From: Deltaproteobacteria bacterium
GTDB lineage: Bacteria > Desulfobacterota > Binatia > HRBIN30 > JACQVA1
Length of the DNA: 64,000 bases
NCBI GenBank assembly: GCA_016178705.1
Contig: JACOST010000009.1
Coordinates: 62,001-126,000 of the forward strand
Direction of reading: 5' to 3'
Shown: in pieces, positions 24,861 to 33,500 of the stretch
Position numbering within the stretch: position 1 is the first letter of the stretch
Layout of the letters: each line of letters begins with the position of its first letter
Translations under genes and position numbers: made by a program
Notes under the pieces: generated by a model
The model's database searches: none
Told to the model about the DNA's origin: nothing
The model's input: only the letters and a program-made list of their open reading frames with translations

Positions 24861-27800
24861 GGTCTTAACATCGGTGAGCGGATTCGAAGATGTCTCATGA
24901 CGCTCCGTCTCCCGACCGTCGAGCGCGCGCTTCAAGAATCCGACCGGACCCTTGTCGCTCAGCATGTACGTACCCGATATCCGGAGCCTCGCGTAGTATG
25001 CTGGATCCAACCCGGGCCCGAGAACGCGTTTCTCCCCAAGGACTGCCCAACAGATCGCGAGTTCTTCGCGCGCAAGAAACTCCGTAAGAGAGTCTCGTCG
25101 CAGCAGAAGGGCGCTCGGTCCATCGGCATGCGCTGTGGGATCGAACGCGGCAAGGCGGCCCGTAACATCGAGGTAGTCCGCTCCGTTGGCGCTCCATCGC
25201 AGCCCCAGACCAGTCACGAGTTCGCTCGCCGGAAGTCGGAGCGTATAGCTCTCGTCAACCGAGCAATCGAACCCGTTACCTTCTCGCAAGTACTCGAAGG
25301 CGGCCGGCCGCACGCTGACGGGACAACCGTGGCTTGGCTGTATCCACCCATCGTCGCCGAAGTATGGCTGCTGGAAGTACCGGAAAGCGGCCGACCACCC
25401 ATACTCGCCAAGGAACATCCGGTGGACCTCCTGTGGGTCCGGCATCCAACGACCCCAGAAGTCGACGGTCTCGCCCCACGCCATGAACGCACCGACATCG
25501 CTGGCGCGAAGCAGGTAGCCGGTACAGAGGTACCAGAGTTCCCGCCGCTCGACGTCGATCGACTCGCGATCTGCCGCTAGTGGCTGCTGCCAGTTGAAGT
25601 AAGTTTGAAGGTTGAGCCACCGAGAAGCATCGTCGGGATGAACAACGCTCAATAGATCCTCGACCTTCGGGAGGTCGTCGCAGCGCATCACCCATTGCTC
25701 TGGACTGCTCGGATCTCCCCAGTTCTCGTGGCGAGCCGCACCCCACCATGCCGCCGAGTGGCCATGCCAAGCCGTCCCTCCGGGAGTGGCCCGTAGGGTG
25801 CACGACGGATCAAGGTCGCGAAAGCTGTCCTGCCAAGGACCTTCGTAGGCGTGGTCGCCCTCCTCCTCACGGAACTGCTCCCGGTACTGAAAGTGATCAG
25901 CCAGTAACGCCATGATCTCGTGGTAGGCGATCCACTGGTACTTCTTGCCGATGCGTTCGGCCTTCCCCGCTTCACGACCGCCGTACCCGATCGAGAAGCG
26001 GTCAAAGTGACCGAAGCGCTCTGTGGTCCATCCAAGGTCGAAGACACGTCGAAGGATGTATCGCTGAATGTGGCGGAGATCGAACCGCGGAGGCCGCCGC
26101 ACGTCGTGATCGGCCTCCTTCGCCGCGAAGACTCTCTCTAGCCTCTCGGCATGCTCCTTTGTGAGTGCGGAATCGAGCGCGCCGAGCGTCTGCTCTCTCT
26201 TCGCCTCCGGCACCGCAATCTCGGGAGGACGCGACTTCTCGAGTTCCTGCTTCAGTGCATCAATGTCCGAGACTCTAGAACCGCTCCCCGAGTCCTTGTC
26301 CCGTCGATCGAACCAATCGGCTACAAACGAGTGTGAGGCTTCCTGGAGTTCGTTCTCTGCTGCGTCGAATGTGTCCCAGGCTTTTCGCTCGTCGTCGGAC
26401 AATTCGGCGACGAGGGCGCGCAGTTCAACTTCGGGTCGCTCAGGCGCTTCCCAAGCCGGCTCGTCGAGCCTCAGCGCTAGCCAGTTGCTCGACCTCGACG
26501 AAAAATTCGTCCCAATCACGTATCGAGCGAAGTCGTCATCCATCACGGAGCTTCCGATGCGGTTGCGCGCCCACTCGATGTCTCCGCTGTCATGGGATCC
26601 TCGAGACCAGTCGGGGAGGAGCGTCTTGATGTCATCCTCCGTCGGTATGGCCGGCCAGCAGCTGGAATACGGCGGTCGAATGCGCTCGGCCACAATGTCG
26701 ATATTCGCTCTGAGGTGAATCGCGCGCTCGACCACACCGCGTGCGTAGTCGCGAAGCAGGATGTGAGCGGGAGGTGTACCGCTCGCGAACACGCGAGCGT
26801 ACACGCAGGTTGCGACGGTACCGACCTCAGCAGAGTCATGGCTCCGCATGGCCGTCCCGTATGCAACGGCGTAGAGGCGCTCTGCGACGTACGGATCGTT
26901 GACGTCCGCAAAGCGCTCGATGAGACGCACGACAGGGTCAAGTCGATCTGTCAGGAGGCTCACTAGAGCCTTGGTAACACGGTCACGAAGAAACCGATTC
27001 GAGGTGGTGAGCATCCACGACAGTGTGATCGCGCACAGGTTGACCGTCTCGTCATCGAGGGCGGTACTGGGAGTCACGGACGAGGCCCAGTCCACCAGCC
27101 GATCGACCGCTCCATGCGTCCGCCATGCGGCGTGCAAGTAGATGCTCCACCATCTATCGCGTTCGGGCATCGAGTCTCTGCGCAACCGATGATCAAGAAA
27201 CCTCGCGTTGAACGGGTGTTCGGGCAGCGTGGCAACGGTTAGAAGGACATCTAGCGTATCGTCCGAGTCGTGTTCGGTTCGGATTAGGCTGTTCAACACG
27301 TCGCGTGTCTCCTCGGAGAACGCCGTGATCGCGCGCCAGACAAGACTCTGCCGGAAAGCATTGCCAATTCCCCAGCGGTCTCCGGTTTCCGGAGCCAGCG
27401 AGATCAGCTCGCGGCCAGTGCGCTCGGGAATCTGGACGCACAGGGCTTCAAGGAGACCTGGCGGAACGTGATGGCTCTTGTCGCAAACGAAGGCGAGTGG
27501 CGCGCCCGCCGCGAAGGCAGATGCCGGGTTGTCCGCATCGAGATGCGCATCAAGCAACATCTTGGCGACGAGGTGATCGGCGAGACGATCGTAGCCGATG
27601 AAGACAACTTCCTCGCGGGGTGCAGCCTGGCGCCACGCCGCTTCTTCGACAAGTACGCCTTCCGATACCAAGCCGCGATAGAGAGACCGTTCAAACTCGC
27701 GCCCCGGAAGCAGAGCGTTGACAACCTCTTCGGCCGTGGTCAGCGTCAGCCACCGTTCTCCTGAATCGAGGAGTTTCTTCGCGAACACCTCCACAGCCCG

Positions 27801-29543
27801 GCGCACCAACACGCCTTTAGGGTTGAAGCCGAGCGCAGAGGCGAGGCGATCATTGACAGCACCGAGGTAGAGGTCGAATACTGCGGTGATCCCGTGAAAC
27901 CCGCGAGGCAACCGACGCTCACCGTTTGCGTTGAGGCTGCTGCAAAGGGTCTTGAGAAACAGCGGGTTGCCGAACTCCGGCGCCAGCAGTGGGGTCGATG
28001 GTAGCTCAAGCCCGTAGTGAGCGAAGAACGTTCGAGTCGCATCGTACTCGCAATCTGCGAAGCCGTGGTGCGTTACGGCGACGGCACGGGCACGAACTTC
28101 CTCCGGCACGACGATGTCCTCGTACGATGATCGAACGGTGAGCAAGACGCCGATCCACGGTGATCGCTCAAGCTGCGCGAGAAAGGCCGCCAGGTGGCTC
28201 GGCCAGATGAGTCTTCCAGTCCCCTCGTTGATGGCGTCGATCAATACGAGCGCGCGGCACCCCGCTACCTGTGCAGCTGATTCGAGCGCACCGACGAACT
28301 CCTCGGCAGACATTCCCGGAAGATCGAGTTGTTGAAGGGCCTGGGTCCAAGGTGCCTCCGCGCTAACAAACTGCTGTCCCATGAGAAGCACGGTCGGACG
28401 ATTGGCCGCAACGTGTTGTCGGGCGACGTCACAAAGAAGGTGCGTCTTGCCCGTACCCGCGGCACCACTGAGGAGCATCAGACTTCCGCGCGCGACTTCT
28501 TCGGCATGCACCAAAGCTTCGCGAGCTTCCTGAAGCTCGGACAACAGCGCCCTAATCCGGTAACGGCGCTCCGTGAACGGGTTGTTTCGGTAGGGCGAGG
28601 TCGCCCCGCTCTTCTCGGTCGCCGGAGGCTTGGTGTGCTGCTGCCGCTCGCTCTCCAACAACCACGCTTCTAGTTTCTCGGCGGCAGCATCCGAAGCGGC
28701 CAATTGCTCGGCAATTCGACTGAAGGGCAGAGCGCCTACCGGCTGCACGCTCACGGCGGCGAGTTCAACGAGGATCGCTTGGACCTTCGACGACACCGCG
28801 GAAGCGGCACCATTGGGTGCTTGCTCGACGCACTTCGATTCAGCGTATTCGAAGCTTCGGAGCTTGTCGCGGATGCCCCGAGCCCGAGCCTTGATTTGAT
28901 CGAAGAATCGCTCCGTGCGTCCGAAGGCTTCAAGTTCGGCAGCGATTGGCAAGCCGACGTGAATCTCTGGCGTATATCGCGGACCCGCAGTCTTCAGCGC
29001 GTCATCCAAACGAGCCGTGAACCAAGCTCCGTCGAACCCTGGAACGTCGAACCAGAAGCGGAGCCGGCCTGCATGTTGGGAATGGGCCAGACGCTCAAGA
29101 AGTTCATGGCTGCCCCAGTAGACGAACTCGACGGTCATGCCGAGCGCCGCTGCCCAGTCTGTCCACTTCTTCACGTGTTCATCCCAGCGTTCCTTCGCTG
29201 ACCGTCGGCCTTGGACGCGACCGTCGGGACGATCCAGCGGAATGCAGACGAAGTACTGCACGAGCCGCGGGTGCTTCTCGATCGCGGTCTTGACCGATGC
29301 GTCGAGCTGAGGCCACTGCGAGTCGCCGAGAGTATCAAAGTACTTGGCCTGCCATCCCCACTCGCTGCCGTCGCCAAGGATCGCGTAACACTCGACACCG
29401 GCGTCCGGAGTACCCTTGCGTTCGAAGCGCGAACCGGCGGGGCTCTCAGCGCGGGCGAGCTGGGCGCAAAGCTCTTCGAATGCGTTTGCCTTCGACCCGT
29501 TCAGTGGGCGGATCGCATTCCAGTCGAGACTCACGTTGCTCAT
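24858..29543 (-). CDS. Avs2-like STAND ATPase with N-terminal PD-(D/E)XK nuclease (antiphage candidate)
   Basis: A 1561-aa protein. Residues 1-170 look like a Mrr/Cap4-type nuclease: FEELCAQLARAE, then PDAGVE (Asp47, Glu51) and WGWQAK (Gln65, Lys67), the D...E/QxK pattern. Residues about 325-620 form a STAND P-loop domain with Walker A GAAGTGKT (360-367) and Walker B ALVLIDAINE (431-440), and a sensor Arg in LLTVRSSYED. The remaining 900 residues are helical-repeat-like, followed by a C-terminal domain with KKYQWIAYHEIMALLADHF. This order is that of Avs2 (AVAST type II), in which the C-terminal part senses phage terminase and triggers the nuclease. The family assignment is by recognition. Single gene, beside an integrase remnant and tRNA-Asn. 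It looks less GC-rich than its neighbours by eye. Confidence 0.75.
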   Translation of the reverse strand: MSNVSLDWNAIRPLNGSKANAFEELCAQLARAESPAGSRFERKGTPDAGVECYAILGDGSEWGWQAKYFDTLGDSQWPQLDASVKTAIEKHPRLVQYFVCIPLDRPDGRVQGRRSAKERWDEHVKKWTDWAAALGMTVEFVYWGSHELLERLAHSQHAGRLRFWFDVPGFDGAWFTARLDDALKTAGPRYTPEIHVGLPIAAELEAFGRTERFFDQIKARARGIRDKLRSFEYAESKCVEQAPNGAASAVSSKVQAILVELAAVSVQPVGALPFSRIAEQLAASDAAAEKLEAWLLESERQQHTKPPATEKSGATSPYRNNPFTERRYRIRALLSELQEAREALVHAEEVARGSLMLLSGAAGTGKTHLLCDVARQHVAANRPTVLLMGQQFVSAEAPWTQALQQLDLPGMSAEEFVGALESAAQVAGCRALVLIDAINEGTGRLIWPSHLAAFLAQLERSPWIGVLLTVRSSYEDIVVPEEVRARAVAVTHHGFADCEYDATRTFFAHYGLELPSTPLLAPEFGNPLFLKTLCSSLNANGERRLPRGFHGITAVFDLYLGAVNDRLASALGFNPKGVLVRRAVEVFAKKLLDSGERWLTLTTAEEVVNALLPGREFERSLYRGLVSEGVLVEEAAWRQAAPREEVVFIGYDRLADHLVAKMLLDAHLDADNPASAFAAGAPLAFVCDKSHHVPPGLLEALCVQIPERTGRELISLAPETGDRWGIGNAFRQSLVWRAITAFSEETRDVLNSLIRTEHDSDDTLDVLLTVATLPEHPFNARFLDHRLRRDSMPERDRWWSIYLHAAWRTHGAVDRLVDWASSVTPSTALDDETVNLCAITLSWMLTTSNRFLRDRVTKALVSLLTDRLDPVVRLIERFADVNDPYVAERLYAVAYGTAMRSHDSAEVGTVATCVYARVFASGTPPAHILLRDYARGVVERAIHLRANIDIVAERIRPPYSSCWPAIPTEDDIKTLLPDWSRGSHDSGDIEWARNRIGSSVMDDDFARYVIGTNFSSRSSNWLALRLDEPAWEAPERPEVELRALVAELSDDERKAWDTFDAAENELQEASHSFVADWFDRRDKDSGSGSRVSDIDALKQELEKSRPPEIAVPEAKREQTLGALDSALTKEHAERLERVFAAKEADHDVRRPPRFDLRHIQRYILRRVFDLGWTTERFGHFDRFSIGYGGREAGKAERIGKKYQWIAYHEIMALLADHFQYREQFREEEGDHAYEGPWQDSFRDLDPSCTLRATPGGTAWHGHSAAWWGAARHENWGDPSSPEQWVMRCDDLPKVEDLLSVVHPDDASRWLNLQTYFNWQQPLAADRESIDVERRELWYLCTGYLLRASDVGAFMAWGETVDFWGRWMPDPQEVHRMFLGEYGWSAAFRYFQQPYFGDDGWIQPSHGCPVSVRPAAFEYLREGNGFDCSVDESYTLRLPASELVTGLGLRWSANGADYLDVTGRLAAFDPTAHADGPSALLLRRDSLTEFLAREELAICWAVLGEKRVLGPGLDPAYYARLRISGTYMLSDKGPVGFLKRALDGRETERHETSSNPLTDVKT

Positions 29544-29655
29544 GGCAATGACTCAACTACACCACGCGCGTCAACTCGGGCGACCGACGAACCACGCCCA
29601 ACAGCGACGGGTCGTGCATTGCGTCGACGACGGTCCCAATCACTTCCGCTTGGCG

Positions 29656-29928
29656 CTACACTCCGAGCAAGGGGCGCAACTTTGCGGTCACTTCGGCCAA
29701 GACAAGCTCCGTCAGGCTCCAGTCGGTTTCGCGATGCCGGTTCTTCGACGTGATGCGCGTGACCAATCCCCTAAGATTGTAGTGTGGTGCCGCCGGTGCG
29801 ATCAACACTCGCCCCTCGGCCGCCGTCATCTGGACCGTGGTTCCCGGCACCAAGCCGGCCTCTCGTGCAATCGCCTTCGGAATGCGAACCGCCAAACTGT
29901 CGCCCCACTTGGCCACTTGTGAACGCAT
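29656..29928 (-). CDS. MazE-type antitoxin fused by deletion to the last codons of mazF
   Basis: A 90-aa frame. Residues 1-72 are a classic MazE/AbrB domain: MRSQVAKWGDSLAVRIPKAI, then AREAGLVPGTTVQM, VLIAPAAPHYNLRGLV and KNRHRETDW. A normal MazE ends shortly after ETDW. Here the sequence continues SLTELVLAEVTAKLRPLLGV, whose last part (AEVTAKLRPLL) is the C-terminus of MazF, the same string that ends the truncated mazF at 36759. The simplest reading is an in-frame deletion that removed the mazF body. The MazE DNA-binding part could still be made and functional. Confidence 0.7.
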   Translation of the reverse strand: MRSQVAKWGDSLAVRIPKAIAREAGLVPGTTVQMTAAEGRVLIAPAAPHYNLRGLVTRITSKNRHRETDWSLTELVLAEVTAKLRPLLGV

Positions 29929-30048
29929 CGTACCCCCCCGCGCCAGGATACACGGTGGATATACGTCGCCACCACCGACCGCAAACTGCGCTTTGCGCAC
30001 GGCGCGTTCTGCGGTTGCTCGATGTAGCCCTGGAGCGCTGGCGTGACG

Positions 30049-30171
30049 CTATGGAGCCGCCGCGAAGATCGCGAGTTGCACCACCCAGGTGCCGCTGTTG
30101 AGCGATGCGGTCGCAGTGTAAGTGCCGGCAGAGGCCGCGATGGTGTGGTCCACGAGGTCGCCGTCGGGGCC
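30049..30171 (-). pseudogene. fragment of a secreted-type protein C-terminus (copy 1)
   Basis: The minus strand reads GPDGDLVDHTIAASAGTYTA then TASLNSGTWVVQLAIFAAAP and a stop. It matches the end of the frame at 37076-37333 (DGDIVEHAIAASAGKYTATA). Upstream the match stops abruptly at about 30171 and the frame is lost. It is only the tail of a gene whose function I do not recognise. Confidence 0.5.
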
Positions 30172-30299
30172 GAGCGCGGCTGAACGTGGTGGGTGGAAAA
30201 GTGCGACGTCACCCTCGGCCACCTTCTCTCGCCCTCCAATTGCTGAACTCGGGTTTTGCGATGCCTCGTCGCGAAAACCGGCGCACGCGGTTCATCTTC

Positions 30300-30432
30300 T
30301 GCAGTTCGATCGCGCAGGGGATCGTCGGCGAGCACAACGGCCGCGCCGAGCCGGTGGCCGGCGACGCGCTGTCCGCCACCTTCGACAGCGTCGTCGCCGC
30401 GGTGCAGGCAGCGCAGCAACGCGCTCTCTTTA
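30300..30432 (+). pseudogene. possible remnant of a class III nucleotidyl cyclase domain
   Basis: The plus strand reads IAQGIVGEHNGRAEPVAGDA then LSATFDSVVAAVQAAQQRAL. This resembles the cyclase homology segment HGGR.VKTIGDGLLATFD...AA..A. No complete domain is present and both sides lose the match, so it is at most a fragment. Together with the mazE fusion and the secreted-protein fragment it makes 29.6-30.5 kb a stretch of gene debris. The rest of 30172-30531 shows nothing I recognise. Confidence 0.35.
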
Positions 30433-30531
30433 CTCGGTGCCCTTCGACGGATCCGGTTGCATGGCGAGCACACAGGTCGGTAGAGCGGTGGCACCGTGTA
30501 GTCGCCACCGCCCTACTACACGCACGTCTAC

Positions 30532-33500
30532 TCAGTCGCCCCGATCGACGAAGAGCCCAGTTGTGCCCCTCAGGCGGTTCACAAGAGCCGGAGCGCTATA
30601 TCGGTCTTCCCAACACTCGCCGATGCTGTTCTGCAACTGCATCGTAACCTTCGGGTTCTGCGAAAGCGGCAACGACGGTAGGTTGAGCTGCGAGCCGCGG
30701 GCTATCACGATGAGCCGTGCTTTACCCGCTGCGCCTCCAATTTGGTAGATGAGGCGGACACCCGCCGTCGAAGCGGTTCGATCCAAGAACCTATAACCCA
30801 ACCTCGTGTTACGCCAGCATGGTTGACGGTTGTTGCAGTCACCCAGCGGAGGCACACTTGCGGTCATCACCAGATTCGGCGTACCCGCCACTTCGCTGTA
30901 CACGCAGAAGGTGTTGACCGTCGAATTGACGGGATCACCGAAGGCTGTTTTGTCGGTAGCCTCGCCACTGTTCCACAGCCAGAGGGCTCCATTCTTCTTC
31001 ACGTCCGAGAAACTCCTGAGTTGCAGCAAGGAGCCACGAGGCTTCGTCGGGTGCCGGCAGCCGGTCATCGGGAGCACGGTGCAAATGCCTTGACTGGCCA
31101 GACAGATGGGGTCGCTCGTGCCCGCACACGTGCCCGCCGTGCACACGTCGTTGCAGGTCAGCGAATTTTGGTCATTGCACAGCGTGTTGTCGGCTTTCGA
31201 CGGGTTGGAGCACGACCCGTTGCCGGTGTCGCACGTGCCGGCTACGTGGCATTGATTGAGCGCGGTGCAGATGACCGGGTTGCTGCCGGAACACGTACCG
31301 TTCTGACAGGTGTCCGTTTGCGTGCACGTATTCCCATCGTTGCACGGTGCCGTGTTGTTAGCGGTCTGGCAGCCGGTGGACACATTACAACTGTCGTTCG
31401 TGCACACGTTGTTGTCGTTGCAGTCGGGCGGCGCTCCGCCGACACAGGCACCGCTACTGCAGGCGTCAGCAGTGGTGCACGCGTTGCTGTCGTTGCACGC
31501 ATTGTTGTTCGCCAGGTTCGAGCACCCGCTGGCGGGGTTGCACCCGTCGGTCGTGCATGGGTTGTTGTCGTTGCAGTTGGGCGGCGCTCCGCCGACGCAC
31601 GACCCACCGCTGCATGTGTCGGCGGTGGTACAGGCGTTGCCGTCGTCGCACGAACTGGTGTTGTTCGCGTGCGTACACCCGCTGGCGGGGTTGCAACCGT
31701 CGGTGGTGCACACATTGTTGTCATTGCAGTTGGGCGGCGCCCCGCCGACACACGACCCACCGCTGCACGTGTCGCTGGTGGTGCAGGCGTTGCCGTCGTC
31801 GCAGGAATTGGCGTTGTTCGCGTGCGTGCACCCGCTGGCGGGGTTGCAACCGTCGGTGGTACACACGTTGTTGTCGTTGCAGTTGGGCGGCGCCCCGCCG
31901 ACGCACGACCCACCGCTGCAGGTGTCGCCGGTGGTGCAGGCGTTGCCGTCGTTGCACGAAGCCGAGTTGTTGGTGTGCACGCAGCCCGAGGCCGGGTTGC
32001 AGCTATCGTCGGTGCACGTGTTGTTGTCGTTGCAGTTTACAGGATCGCTCACACACGCGTGAGCCACGCAGCGCTCGTTCGTCGTGCACTGATCGGTGTC
32101 GCCGCAGTCGGCGTCCACGTTGCAGCAGCCGGCGAGCCCGGAGTGCCCACAGCCAGTGGCCGGGTTGCAGGAATCGGCGGTACACACATTGCCGTCATTG
32201 CAGTCGGTCGGCCCGCCGGGGGCGCAACTGCCGCCGCTGCAAGTATCGCCCGTGGTACAGGCATTGCCGTCGTCGCACGCGGCGGTGTTGTTGCTGTTGA
32301 CGCACCCCGAAGTGGGGTTGCAACTGTCGTCGGTGCAGACGTTGCCGTCGTTGCAATTGGGCGGCGCCCCACCGACACAGGCGCCGGCACTGCAGGCGTC
32401 GTTGGTGGTGCAGGCGTCGCCGTCGCTGCACGGATCGTTGTTGTTCACATGCGTACAACCGCTGGCCGGATTGCAGCCGTCGTCGGTACATCCGTTGTTG
32501 TCGTTGCAGTTGGGCGCCGTTCCGCCGACGCAGCCACCGGCGCTGCAGGTGTCGTTGGTGGTACAGGCGTTGCCGTCGTCGCACGCGGCGGTGTTGTCGG
32601 TGTGGACGCAACCCGAGTTGGGATTGCAGCCGTCGTCGGTGCAGCCGTTGCCATCGTCGCAATTCGGCGCTGCGCCACCGACGCAGCTACCGCCGCTGCA
32701 GGTATCGCTGGTGGTGCAGGCGCTGCCGTCGTCGCACGGATTGTTGTTGTTCACGTGCTCGCAACCGCTGGCGGGATTGCAGCTGTCGCTGGTGCACACG
32801 TTGTTATCGTTGCAATCGGGCGGCGGCCCGCCGACACAGGCGCCGGCACTGCAGGCGTCGTTGGTGGTGCAGGCGGTGCCGTCGCTGCACGGATCATTGT
32901 TGTTCACATGCGTACAGCCGCTGGCCGGATTGCAGCCGTCGTCGGTACACCCGTTATTGTCGTTACAGTCTGCGGCTGGGCCGCCGGCGCAGGTCCCGCC
33001 ACTGCAGGTGTCGGTGGTGGTGCAAGCGTTGCCATCGTCGCACGACGCCGCGTTGTTGCTGTGTACACAGCCGGTCTGCGAATCGCAGCTGTCATCAGTG
33101 CACACATTGTTGTCGTTGCAATTGGGTGGCGGCCCGCCGACGCACGACCCACCGCCGCAGGTGTCGCCCGTAGTGCAGGCGTTGCCGTCGTCGCACGAGT
33201 TGTTGTTGTTCGCGTGCGTGCAGCCGGTGTTAGGGTTGCAGCCATCGTCGGTACACCCATTGTTGTCGTTGCAGTCCACCGGATTGCTCACACACGCGTG
33301 ATCCACGCAGCGCTCGTTGGTGGTGCACAGATCGGTGTCGTTGCAGTCGGCGTCCACGTTGCAGCAGCCGGCTAGTCCGGAGTGCGCGCAGCCAGTGGCC
33401 GGATTGCAGGAATCGCCGGTGCACACGTTGCCGTCATTGCAATTGGTCGGCCCGCCGGGGGCGCAGCTACCGCCGCTGCAGACATCGCCGGTGGTGCAGG

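Larger units (their letters stand above)
29634..30190 (-). repeat. degraded mazEF-bearing segment, copy 1
   Basis: Two blocks here match 36743-37200 in the same orientation. Block 1 (about 29634-29713) contains the last codons of mazF and its 3' flank, sharing GCAACTTTGCGGTCACTTCG and CAATCACTTCCGC. Block 2 (about 29969-30190) shares the CGCAAACTGCGC-type upstream region and GTGCCGCTGTTGAGCGATGC. Between the blocks this copy keeps mazE while the other keeps part of mazF, so both derive from one ancestral mazEF segment. Confidence 0.65.

Noticed and set aside
24816-25580. A 254-aa plus-strand frame at the end of the large ATPase gene
   Set aside because: It is antisense to the C-terminal domain of the ATPase, has no domain and no ribosome site.
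30742-33375. An 877-aa open frame on the plus strand, rich in Val, Ala and Arg
   Set aside because: It runs antisense to the Cys-rich repeats of the 30532-35337 gene. The repeats lack stops in this frame, so it is an artefact; it has no ribosome site and its content merely mirrors the repeat.
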